From Eupeodes corollae (taxonomy: Eukaryota > Arthropoda > Insecta > Diptera > Syrphidae), in NCBI RefSeq assembly GCF_945859685.1, contig NC_079148.1, positions 35,723,946 through 35,787,945 on the forward strand: a stretch of 64,000 nt of DNA, in the 5' to 3' direction. The translations under genes and the position numbers were made by a program. Below the pieces are notes generated by a model. That model was not told the origin of the DNA. It searched no databases and saw nothing but the letters and a program-made list of their open reading frames with translations. Below, piece after piece: positions 11,314-21,677 of this stretch. Each line of letters begins with the position of its first letter. The first letter of the stretch is position 1.

Positions 11314-12390
11314 CTATCTCTTCTTATGCTCGTAGAGCTCGCGAGCAGCTCTAGTCCTTTTGTGCAGCGCCGTTTTGTATGCCTCTTGTTTCGCTGCGTG
11401 CGCTTGCCGGCATTCGTCTTCAAGCCAGGGGTTTCGCTGTGGTGGCTGTGTGAAACCTAGCACTTCAGAGGCGGCATCTTTGATGGCTGCAAGGCAATGT
11501 TGCCACTGGTTTTTAATGCTTAATGGAGGCAGCATAGGACTCCTTAATAGGTTATTAAAGACTCGATCGGAAAAGGACATGGCAGTCTCTTGCGATTGTA
11601 GCCGTCTAATGTCAAAACTTCTCACAGTACTTCCTAGTTTTGGCTTGGGCCGTACTTTGGATTCAACGAGGTTGTGGTTCGAGTCAATGTTGGCCACTCG
11701 GAATGTTCGGATATCCTGTATACTGGAGAAGTGTCGTGCGTCGATCGCAATGTGGTCAATCTGGTTGATGGTTGATTGATCAGGAGATTTCCATGTCCCC
11801 TTGTGGATATTGAGATGTGTGAACTGCGTACTAGCTACCAGAACGTCTCACCCCGCAGCGAAATCGATCAGCCTGAATCCGTTGTCGGAGGTGGTGTCGT
11901 GCAGGCTGTATCTCCCGATTATGCCACCAAAGATGTCTTCTCTTCTTAGCTTGGCATTTAAACCTCCTAAGACAATTTTAATGTCATAGACATAGCACTG
12001 CTGATATTTCTTGTCCAAGAGCTCGAAGAATATGTCTTTGGTGTCTTCATCTTTCGCCTCTGTTAGGGCATGCGCGTATATTTGGCTTATGTTAGCGAAT
12101 TTAGCCTTGATGCGGATTGTCGTGATGCGCTCGCTCACACTGTTGAAACTCAAGACTTTTTGCCTGAGATTAGTTCCAACAACAAATCCACACCCAAATA
12201 GACGCTGTCTTTGTTCTCGGTAGCAGTCGCCGTAGTAGATATCGCAGTCTTTTAGTTTGCGTTTGCCCGGTCCATTCCATCGCACTTCTTAGATGGCGGT
12301 AATATCTTCCTTGCAGCAGTTTAGGGCTACCGCTAATTGTTTGTTAAGGGACCTAACATTCCACGTACAGATCCGAAGTTCGTTGTTCTT
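11314..12390 (-). pseudogene. RTE-like endonuclease and linker, copy 1
   Basis: This is an apurinic/exonuclease-III type endonuclease. The readable core, from 12285 down to 11848, includes GPGKRKLKDCDIYYGDCY, FGCGFVVGTNLRQKVLSF and KIVLGGLNAKLRREDIFGG; the usual GDLNAKLGRE motif has decayed to GGLNAKLRRE. A stop at the end of LIDFAAG interrupts it. The downstream piece (11697-11314) starts IDSNHNLV, where N replaces the catalytic Asp of the SDH motif (IDSDHYLV in copy 3). It continues into the basic linker (KRTRAARELYEHKKR). This region is deleted in copy 2. Confidence 0.8.
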
Positions 12391-12920
12391 ATTTCGTTTG
12401 CGTGGGTTGTCAACAGTGAATTCGTCCGTATCCGAGGTTTTTTGGTGCTTCGCAACTAAGGGTATTTTTTACGTGGCCAGCAAGTCATCCCGACGGCGCA
12501 ACCCCTAACCTAGAGGGCCAAATCCTTAGTATAACTCCAAGGACGGGGAGCCGGATAAACCGCTTCTAACATGCCTGAGCTCCAAATATGTTGAAGAAGC
12601 CCTATAAGATGTTCACTAAGTAGTTCAATCTTACTGGAAGTGTAGACGCCACCGTTGATTCCATCTCGAGAATTCGTCCACTGCCGTCTGGATAAGGAGA
12701 GGTGCCTTAGTGGGAAATTCTGTCCCCCCCTCTCCCCCCTCTCACGTTTGCTGCCCCAACATCTTTTCACTGGGCTAGAACCCAATCTCCAGTTGAGGTA
12801 CTAGGCACTTGATGTTCACCGCGGGGAGGTGAGAGTAAGAGTTGATAGAAAGAGGTGGGTTTTGAGAAAAACCTGTGGACGCTTGTGTCCTCTTGAATGC
12901 ACATTCCTACTATTTGAACT

Positions 12921-13652
12921 TCTGTCATTGGACACAAACTTCCTGATTAGAATCAAGCATTTGAGGTTAGAGTTGATCTTTGAAAATGTTCCGATATATG
13001 AAATCAACAATTGAAAACAATCATCGAAAATGATTTCATTATTGAAAACTTAAAATCCACTTCGTCCACCGAAAAGAAAAGTTCTGGGTTAAATAATGTA
13101 ATTCTTTTTAGCAGAAATAAAATAAAGCTGATCAGCATTATTCTGACAGCAAACATGAAAAATTTGATTGATTTTAAACGAAATTCATTTAGTTTCTTTA
13201 AATATCGATCTATATTATTTGTGTGTCTCTTTTATGTAGTGCTTAAATTGATATATTCCCATTCCTATGTGACATTTTAAGGAAGACTTAAATATTGTTT
13301 CGAAATCGATCTCATATTAGAAATGTTAAAAAATTCCCACTTTTTGTCTCAAAAAAGCCATTGTATGAATTTTTCTTAAAGTGTTCTATTAATTTGGCTT
13401 TTACTTATTAAATTATTTCGGGTAAGTGGTCAACGCTGCAGGGTCGAATAAACTCTAGTCGAGATGCCTAGTCGAGTTTTGACCACTAAATTTTAGCAAT
13501 TTTTTTAGCGTCAATTGTTCAGAAGTTAGTATCTGGGTAGACAAGAATTTTCAAAAAACAATAAATTTTTCCGGAGGAAAGCCAAACAGAGCATATATTC
13601 AATAACAGCTGTCAAAAAGACCCACTTCGAAAAAAGTATTGCCAGATTGGTA
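12921..13652. other. AT-rich sequence; small inverted repeat at 13.43-13.49 kb
   Basis: No gene is recognised. Around 13430-13487 the words AAGTGGTCAA and TTTGACCACT form an inverted pair around two direct copies of CTAGTCGAG. Its meaning is unknown. Confidence 0.45.
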
Positions 13653-13850
13653 CCCGGGTACTGCCTCTTGCGAAGAATTGACAAATCCGCTTAGAGTAAT
13701 TCTTGTCATGAAAAGTGCTTTCTTAAATTAGCCGTGCGGATTCGGCTCAAAACTGTATTTCCCTTCCATTCCTGAATACCCGGACACAGTAATGGTTGAG
13801 AGTTGTAATTCACTACGCCCTAGTTCTCAACGGACTGTTGCGTTATCCAA
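13653..13850 (+). repeat. tRNA-headed SINE, 5'-truncated copy
   Basis: This copy starts at GGGTACTGCCTCTTGCG, inside the SINE, so the promoter head is missing. The body (ATTGACAAATCC, AGTAATTCTTGTCATGAAAA, GGATTCGGCT) and the 3' end (GCCCTAGTTCTCAACGGACTGTTGCG) match the copies at 25.4, 44.7 and 53.7 kb. Confidence 0.85.
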
Positions 13851-13939
13851 CTTACGTATTTATTTTTAGAATGAAAACCACACGCCAAAAAAAAAACCCT
13901 AACGATGTTGAGTAAAAGATTTTGTTGTTATTAACTTTT

Positions 13940-14640
13940 AATAAGAATTTATTTTAGTCGGTCCGAATTGTCGAATTGAAAAACTTGACATTTTCTAAAG
14001 TTTTAGGTTTCCTACAATCTAAATGAAAGATTTTTAGAGAAATGTCTCTGGGAAAACAAAAACAAAATATTAATCACTTCAAATATTTTACGAACAAAAT
14101 AAGTGTATGCAACGAAGAATAACGTTTTTGACATCTGGAACTCTTATTTACAGTTAAACATTTTACAAAAAAAAAATATTACTTAAAATTGGTAAAAATT
14201 TATTTTCGACTCAAATATCTTTTCAAAAACTAATCATATTGACTTCAAAGTATTTTTATCTTATGAAAAATATTGTTTTCGACATTAAGTACAATTTTCG
14301 TGAAAATCTCTACACAAAATTCGTTAAAATTTGACGTTTGATTCTCAATATCACGTAAATAAATAAGGGTATTGAATTCAATATGATTTTATTGTGTGAT
14401 GTGTTATAAAAGCAATAAAAACTTTCATGAAATGGTACTAAAGTTGGTTAAAAATGGGTTTTCAACTTAAGGATAATAACTATTAACTATTATGAAAACA
14501 AACAAAGAGATTGACTTAATTTTTTGTATCTCACATTTAACATTGTTATAATATTTTTGTAAGGTTTAAGAAAAATCAAAGCACTGACACAGATGGGAAG
14601 TTATCAGTATGGGTCGCATTCAAGCCTCATTTGTTTTTTA
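13940..14640 (+). repeat. Interspersed repeat family A, near-complete copy
   Basis: The head at 13956 (GTCCGAATTGTCGAATTG, then AACTTGACATTTTC) and the tail at 14592-14632 (GATGGGAAGTTATCAGTATG, GGTCGCATTC) match the other copies. Between them lie repeated AT-rich phrases such as TTGGTAAAAATT and TTTTCGACTCAAATATC. No open frame of substance is present, so the element is non-autonomous. Confidence 0.75.
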
Positions 14641-16690
14641 TTTTCATGGACCGATTAAAAAACAATATATTCTAACAACTGACAAAATATGCTTCATCAT
14701 TTAAATTTGAAAGCTCCAACTTAATTTTAATAAATCCAAAAATTAAGCAAACGAAGTTGGAACATTCTTATTTGGCTTTCTAATTAACTTTCAGCTGCCA
14801 ATTAAACTTTATTCGATATTTAAAACAAATTCCTTGGCAACACTGAATTAGTGACACTTTTTTGTTTAGGACTGACTCAGGAACATCTACCTTTACATAA
14901 ATATTTGTTTTTAGTGCTGGAAGTGGAATTTGAATTGCACTCACTCCATGGTTAAAGTTTGTGTCATGTGTTTGAACTTTTGAAGAGGTGATGAATATTT
15001 ATGAAAATCAAACACCTCTGATATAAAGTTTTTTGTTTAAATTGACACATTTAGGTTATGTTATTCTATAAAGGAATCAGTTATTTTGCTATAACCTTTT
15101 CCCAATTCACCTGCAACAATCACATTAGTAATATTATATTTATCAAAAAATAATGTAAGTCATTTCATACGAGTTCATATGAACAACTACAGTAAGTCAA
15201 TCTAACAAGTCAGACAAAAGGATCTAAGGATTGATTGTGTTGTGGTAGTGGATAAAACGGAAAAAAGGAAAAACAAAGCTAAAAGCATGGCAGTTAGACA
15301 GTTTGCGGTCCTTTGTCGAATCGCACAGAATCGTACACACAGCCAAACTAAGTTAACTCTTTGGCAGGTCATAAATCTATTCAGGACAATCCGCCTTCGT
15401 TGTGTCTAAGTCGCAGCTATTCGTCTCTATTTTTTCTGTTTTTTGTTTTCCTTTTTTTGATCCTTGCCAAGTCAAAACTTTGTAGAACTGTCCTGAAAGA
15501 AAAGAATAGACAACAAACATCACACCACCACCTCTACCATCGTCGCTCCACCCCTTATCGCACCGTTACGAAACAAAATCCTGTGTTGTAGATAACAATG
15601 ACAACTAAAGGTTTTATATTCCACTAAAGGCTTTATAGCTCGTTTAGAAGATTAAAAACACTCGACTCGAAAATTTATGATACGACTGTACAACTACCAA
15701 CAGTTTTGTATTGTGCATATTTCTGCAGAAGTATCAGAAAATACAAAAATAAAAACAAATTTAATTCGCTTGAGGGCAATAAAACAAAAACCGTTTTTTC
15801 GCTGACTTTGTGTGATACATTGTTTTTAATTATTGTTTGAAATTTGTTTTTGTTTATATTTTTATACACTGTACAAATAGTGGCTTTGGGCTGTTTTATG
15901 GTAAGGTTAAGCTGAAAGTAAATATATATACAAATTGAACAATAGGGATGGGGATGGTTTAATCCTTTTTGAATCATGAAGTTAATCCTTTTTGGAATTT
16001 AAAATGTACGTACTTCTCAATAAAGGTTCGTTTTTAAAAAAGTTTGGATTAAGAGTAGAAACAAATATGTATAGAAAGTATTTTTAATATAGCGGTTTTA
16101 AAAAAAATCTAGTCTATTCGAAAAATAAACTAATACTTAGTTTGAGGTTATGTAATTTTTTGAAAGAGTCTTATTCCTACCTAAACGTTAGTTACATAAA
16201 GTGTATTTACATGGGAACGACATTTAAGTCGGTTAAAGTAATTTTGAGTATGTTAAAAGGCTTCAACAAAATGGAATGCGACTACATTGCTAACTTACTA
16301 TGGAATATTTTGGAAATAAGCCAAGATTTCTTTTAAATAACTTCAAAATATGTGCAATCGAAAATTGAAGCTTAAACTTCAGGATATTTAAGGCGTTAAG
16401 GCAATTTAGTAGTATTTTTGGTAGGATTTAATTTTTTTTCAATAAATTTTCAATTGGATTATTTTTTAATTTTACCAGATTTCAAAAACTTTATTCTTTG
16501 AAACCTTTTTTTTAAGCTTATGGAGTGACTATACATTTGTAGAATATAAAAGTGTCTATTTTCTAAATTTTTCATTAGTGGTAATTGCTTGATTAAAAAT
16601 GAATTAATAACTCATGTCGTCGCATGAATTTAGAACCAGTCTAAGTTTAAAATTTTGAACTTCCTATCGTATCCGAAGTGTAATATATTA
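14641..16690. other. AT-rich sequence without a recognisable gene
   Basis: No element or gene was recognised. A few short open frames (near 15361, 15675 and 16142) have low-complexity composition and no family motif. Confidence 0.5.
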
Positions 16691-16694
16691 ACTT

Positions 16695-17165
16695 AACAAA
16701 AGAAGTTATTGTAATCAGTCCGATTCACCGAATTGAAAATCTTGACATTTTTCGACGGTTCAATTTCCCTAGAATCTGAATCAAAGCTTTAGGGAGATAT
16801 CTTTGTGTGCATTCGTTAGTTCCTACAACCCCTAGTTCAAGATACTCCTACCATTTTTCATCGTCCATATCCAAAAAACCAGTAGAGATATCGACTTCAA
16901 ATAAATTTCGTTTACTTTTTATCTGTAAACGAAATTTATTTGAAGTCGAAATAAGCAGTAAGGACTTTCAAAAAAAAATGTTTTGGGTGGTTTTTTACCT
17001 ATAGCAATTTAAAAAAAGGAAAATTTAGATTGACCACAAATATCTCACGATTTTTGTTTTAATCGACAAAAAAAAACTGAACAAAAATATTTTCTACCTC
17101 GAATATCAACCTACCAAAAACTTATATTGCGTCCAGAATAATTTAATGCAAATTTGGAAAAAAAA
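16695..17165 (+). repeat. Interspersed repeat family A, partial copy with a perfect hairpin
   Basis: The head is at 16702 (GAAGTTATTG, then CCGAATTGAAAATCTTGACA). The copy contains a perfect 24-bp inverted repeat: 16892-16915 pairs with 16925-16948 across a 9-nt loop (arm begins CGACTTCAAATAAATTTCG). The minus-strand copy at 56.2 kb keeps one matching arm, so the palindrome is probably ancestral to the family. The tail motif is not present here. Confidence 0.65.
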
Positions 17166-17987
17166 TTAAAGTACATAAATAATAAAATGCACGACTGGGT
17201 CGAACGAACTTGCTCCTGTATGCAAAGAGTTTGTTTTAAAAAGTACTTATATAAGATTTAAAAATATACCTGTTAAATAAGTTTGTCTTGGATGATATAA
17301 ATGCCTTTAGATTTGTCAAAAAAACCGAGCGATTCATCCCAGGACACAGCTCATCGTAGGACATTTCATCCCGGAAATAAAAATACTTGTAAGCATACTT
17401 AACGAAAACAATTGTTTGTGTATTCAACTTGTCCGTTCAAAGCGTTTTCCTTTGCATTTCTTTATTTTAATTTCATATGGGAAGAAGCAGGATGGAAAAT
17501 AATTTATCTGAAGATAAGAAAGAGGCAGAACATGTATGTTTAAATTGTAAGGCGATCGCCTATTGGTTGTGTAGTTAGGAAGGTGTCTAAAGCGGATAAA
17601 GAATAGTTGATTGGCACGCTTAGCTTTATGCAGATAGATAGATAAAGATATGTTTATGATGATAATGAAGGAATGTTATTGGTACCTACTACAATACAAT
17701 AACAAATACGCTCTACATTTGAATTTCGTAAAAAAATGTTGAACCGTTTTTGAGATATAGAATTTTGAAACAAAAAAAAATCAATATATTTTTTTTTAAA
17801 TCCAAACCATACAAAATTGCAATTTTTATATTCAAATATTGTTAAGACAAAATATGAGCTTATTCAAAAAAATTATTGAAATCAGTTCATAAACTGCTGA
17901 GAAAACTAAAAAAAAAGACAAAATAACGGTTCTATGAGCGGTAATTTCCCTGAGCAATACAAAAATATGTTTTTCTCATTAAAACAA
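17166..17987. other. AT-rich sequence without a recognisable gene
   Basis: A short GATA-like run lies near 17634-17645. No coding family was recognised. Confidence 0.45.
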
Positions 17988-18221
17988 GCCAGACAAACAA
18001 AACCGATCGGACGGAATCACGTGACCCACATTTTTCGACTTGTTATATCACGTTTGATTAAAATCTCGAGTTCGAAATTTTGCACGAATGCAAAACTTGT
18101 CATATAGTTCCTATATGTCGCAAGTTAAAAAAAAGCACTACCTTAGTTGGTAAAAATTGATTTTTTAATAATACAATGACAAATATTAAAAACATTGCCT
18201 TTCAACTAATTTTATCATATA

Positions 18222-19521
18222 AAGGGTGATTTTTTTGAGGTTAGGATTTTCATGCATTAGTATTTGACAGATCACGCGGGATTTCAGACATGGTGTCAAA
18301 GAGAAAGATGCTCAGTATGCTTTGACATTTCATCATGAATCGACTTACTAACGAGCAACGCTTGCAAATCATTGAATTTTATTACCAAAATCAGTGTTCG
18401 GTTCGAAATGTGTTTCGCGCTTTACGTCCGATTTATGGTCTACATAATCGACCAAGTGAGCAAACAATTAATGCGATTGTGACCAAGTTTCGCACTCAGT
18501 TTACTTTATTGGACATTAAACCAAACACACGAATGCGTACAGTGCGTACAGAAGAGAATATTGCGTCTGTTTCTGAGAGTGTTGCTGAAGACCGTGAAAT
18601 GTCGATTCGTCGCCGTTCGCAGCAATTGGGTTTGTGTTATTCGACCACATGGAAGATTGTACGCAAAGATCTTGGTGTAAAACCGTATAAAATACAGCTC
18701 GTGCAAGAACTGAAGCCGAACGATCTGCCACAACGTCGAATTTTCAGTGAATGGGCCCTAGAAAAATTGGCAGAAAATCCGCTTTTTTATCGACAAATTT
18801 TGTTCAGCGATAAGGCTCATTTCTGGTTGAATGGCTACGTAAATAAGCAAAATTGCCGCATTTGGAGTGAAGAGCAACCAGAAGCCGTTCAAGAACTGCC
18901 CATGCATCCCGAAAAATGCACTGTTTGGTGTGGTTTGTACGCTGGTGGAATCATTGGACCGTATTTTTTCAAAGATGCTGTTGGACGCAACGTTACGGTG
19001 AATGGCGATCGCTATCGTTCAATGATAACAAACTTTTTGCTGCCAAAAATGGACGAACTGAACTTGGTTGATATGTGGTTTCAACAAGATGGCGCTACAT
19101 GCCACACAGCTCGCGATTCTATGGCCATTTTGAGGGAAAACTTCGGAGAACAATTCATCTCAAGGAATGGACCGGTAAGTTGGCCACCAAGATCATGCGA
19201 TTCGACGTCTTAAGACTATTTTTTGAGGGGCTACGTCAAGTCTAAAGTCTACACAAATAAGCCAGCAACTATTCCAGCTTTGGAAGACAACATTTCCGAA
19301 GAAATTCGGGCTATTCCGGCCGAAATGCTCGAAAAAGTTACCCAAAATTGGACTTTCCGAATGGACCACCTAAGACGCAGCCGCGGCCAACATTTAAATG
19401 AAATTATCTTCAAAAAGTAAATGTCATGGACCAATCTAACGTTTCAAATAAAGAATCGATGAGATTTTGCAAATTTTATGCGTTTTTTTTTAAGTTTTCA
19501 AGCTCTTAAAAAATCACCGTT
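18222..19521 (+). mobile_element. Tc1/mariner transposon, young copy 2 (1300 bp)
   Basis: The ends are AAGGGTGATTTTTT at the left and AAAAAATCACCGTT at the right, a short imperfect inverted repeat. TA flanks it at 18220-18221 and 19522-19523. The 5' leader before the transposase ATG is nearly identical to copy 1. Sequence divergence from copy 1 is about 2% by eye, which points to recent activity of the family in this genome lineage. Confidence 0.93.
18335..19420 (+). pseudogene. Mariner-like transposase, one premature stop
   Basis: The open frame is uninterrupted from the ATG to 19213, covering the helix-turn-helix domain, FSDKAHFWL (K replaces E after the first catalytic D of copy 1), and FQQDGATCH. 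The stop TAA (19211-19213) falls two residues after the third catalytic Asp region (SCDSTS; SCDLTP in copy 1). The frame then continues to IIFKK at 19417. The EMLEKVT segment lost in copy 1 is present. The lesions of the two copies are different, so their common ancestor was plausibly intact. Confidence 0.9.
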
Positions 19522-20159
19522 TACAAATATTTTATTTTTTGAAATTTAATAAGGTTTTTAGAAAAATTCAACAATCATTTTCTTCACAAAAAAGTCAGAA
19601 TCTACAAAAAATACTACGCAAAATTGATGTTCGATTCGAATAGATGAAAGGGTTGACTTCAAATTTAATTCACTCCATGCAAAATTTTGTAAAATTATGT
19701 TCTTAGAAAAATCGAATCACTATTTTGTTATAAGAAATACAAACTTTTAAAAAGCTGCTAAAATTGATAAAAAGATGGTTTGCGACTTAAAAGGTGGAAA
19801 CAAAAACAGATATTAGAATCAAACTTATTTAATCATATTCAAAATATTATTGATAACTTATCAAAATATTTAATTACTGACTTTTATTCTGATCACAAAC
19901 ATTTACAAAAACAACAAAAAACTGATAAAAAATGGATTTTGACTCAAGTATGTGAAGAACAAAGATAGGCAATTTCTCTATCTATAGTTTTAGAAAAAAA
20001 TTGGACACGCGGGCACAGATGCGAAGTTATCAGTGCGGGTCGCATTCAGCATTTATTTCGAAAACAGCTAAGGCTATTTTCTTAATGTGTTTTTTTTTAT
20101 AATAAAAAGTTTAGTTTTTTTAAGAAATATTTTTGGTATTCAGTTGTTAAGTGTTCATA

Positions 20160-20705
20160 AAAAAATATTTCAGATTTAAATTTTGTTTTTTTTTTTTTGA
20201 AATTTCGATTGGTTTCTTGAGGTATCGAATTTTGAAAAAAAAAATATCATTTTTGAAAATTAAAGAAATAAATTAGACATTTTTGATCACCACATATTAT
20301 TAAGCCATTATTAGAGTTTAAAAAAAAAGACTTAAACTATATTGTTTACATTGAAAAATGTCAAGTTTACAAACAAAATGTTGGACAAAATTGCATACAA
20401 TTCGATGGGGTAATTTTTTAATTATTCGAATTTTCGATTTTTGACCAAGAACTTTGTTAGGGAATTTTGTTGTTTTAAAAAATCCGACCTCGAATCTACT
20501 TAAAACCTTATTTTTTACGTTTGAATTCAATCTAACCAATGGCTTAGGCTGTAGGTGCGATGACTGCCAGACAGACGGACAGAATCGACGGACTAACTTT
20601 TTGTCAACTTCTCTACCATCGTAATGTCATGTTTGATTAAAATCTTGAATTTTTAACGAAAGCAAAACTTTACATATTTTGTCTTTCTGCCGCAAATAAA
20701 AATCA
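20160..20705 (+). repeat. Interspersed repeat family B, second copy
   Basis: It shares with 17990-18132 the words CAGACGGACAGAATC, TGTTTGATTAAAATCTTGA, AACGAAAGCAAAACTT and CTGCCGCAAATAAAAATC in the same order. The upstream part is AT-rich (GGTATCGAATTTTGAAAAAA). No open frame of note is present. It may be a variant arm of family A, because the 39.0-kb family A copy also has a CGACAGACGGGATGGG phrase before its tail. Confidence 0.45.
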
Positions 20706-21279
20706 AATCCATGTCCGTTTTAATAAAAACGGGGAAAAAACAAAATTTCTGAAAATAGTTATAGTCAATCAAACTTTTAAATCATTGTGCGTTTGAAGGT
20801 TTACAAACGCTCACTGATCCGAAAACAATAACAAAAAAGTAATTTTAGGCTCGAAACCCATTCTTGATGGGTTTTGTTTTTCATAAAAGCCGGCTGTTAA
20901 AAAAACAAATTTATCAAAAAATTGTTATAGATTAAATTGTTTACAAAGTTTATCTTGTACAATTTTTCGTTTATTACTATCGTTAAAAAGTTATAGGAAA
21001 GTTTTGTATCACTCAACTTAAAAACTTTTGCAAAAAAAGTTGTAGGGCTTTAAATTTCATAAACTTTTTGTATTCACAGTTTTTTGTTGTTTAAATAGTG
21101 GTTCTTGCTTTACAGCGCATATAAATACAAGACGATAAAACTTTTGTTTAACATCGTCAAGAGCTCTAACGTCAACACTAGAGACACTTAGTCCCATCAC
21201 ATAACGAATTCCATCGGAAACTACGGATTTCGTGATATGTTCCTTCGGAATTCGTAAGATTTTCCAATTTCCATGGAAT
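20706..21279. other. AT-rich sequence without a recognisable gene
   Basis: No coding family, RNA gene or named repeat was recognised. A minus-strand open frame at 21317-21057 overlaps a plus-strand RTE fragment and is probably chance. Confidence 0.4.
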
Positions 21280-21640
21280 TCTTGAAAGACATTACTACCT
21301 TTCAAAAGTCTATGCAATTAATGGTACATGTTGCTGACATAATCGGAAAAACTTAGTGTGATGTCAATGGTTTACCGATTAATAAGGGCACAACAAAGTG
21401 CATCAAGAAAGGACCTTTAACACCGTCGCACGTCTCCCTCAAACAAAAAACCAAAGCATCACTACATTAAATCCTTATCATTGCCATCCTGCTATACGGT
21501 GCAAAAGCAAGGACTACAGCAAAAGCGGATCAGAGGAAAGTGACTTCACCCAAATTGGAGGGACCGAGGTATATGGAAAAGTGTGTTAGGTGAGGCCCTA
21601 GTTCACACAGGACTGTAGCACCACCTTCAGTAAGTAAGAA
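21280..21640 (+). mobile_element. RTE-like LINE, 3' fragment on the plus strand
   Basis: Decayed RT pieces appear in order. TTFQKSMQL followed by ADIIGKT and CDVNG (21297-21372) matches the YADD region of RTE copy 3 (FQKSVQL, DIDIIGKT, DVNG). LIIAILLYGAKA and TAKADQRKV (near 21475-21540) match the C-terminal region. The fragment ends GGACTGTAGCACCACC and CAGTAAGTAAG, the same 3' terminus and tail as copies 1 and 2. It is the only RTE-like copy on the plus strand and is closest to copy 3. Confidence 0.75.
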
Positions 21641-21677
21641 TAAGATCAAATTTGTCTATGTAAACCATGAAAGCGGT

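Larger units (their letters stand above)
10125..12920 (-). mobile_element. RTE-like non-LTR retrotransposon, copy 1 (internally deleted)
   Basis: Read on the minus strand, the order is a 5' leader (12920-12480), an endonuclease, a linker, a heavily deleted RT, and a C-terminal region. The 3' end is ...GGACTGTAGCGCCACC followed by AGTAAGTAAG, a short tetranucleotide tail typical of RTE elements. The sequence is very close to copy 2 (27813-30883) where both are present. About 490 bp of RT palm, found at 28420-28905 in copy 2, is missing here. A further block near 10865 is also missing. The RTE assignment rests on the endonuclease-linker-RT layout and on C-terminal motifs such as FVYLGxAI and SEAWTLSKKDESVLGCFERK. 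Confidence 0.85.
17988..20060 (+). repeat. AT-rich repeat (family B joined to family A), split by mariner copy 2
   Basis: From about 17990 to 18132 there is a family B block (GACGGAATCACGTGACCC; TTTGATTAAAATCTCGAG; GCAAAACTTG). It runs into middle-of-family-A phrases (GTTGGTAAAAATTGATTTTT). Mariner copy 2 then interrupts at 18220/19522. After it, family A sequence resumes (TTTTTAGAAAAATTCAACAATC) and ends in the tail GCGAAGTTATCAGTGCGGG at 20013-20031. The mariner is therefore younger than this repeat copy. Confidence 0.55.

Noticed and set aside
15361..15591. Open frame of 76 residues with a hydrophobic segment
   Set aside because: The start is a TTG codon, the hydrophobic run comes from a T-rich stretch, and no homologous family comes to mind.
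21057..21317. Minus-strand open frame of 86 residues
   Set aside because: It overlaps a recognisable RTE fragment on the plus strand and has no family motif; probably chance.
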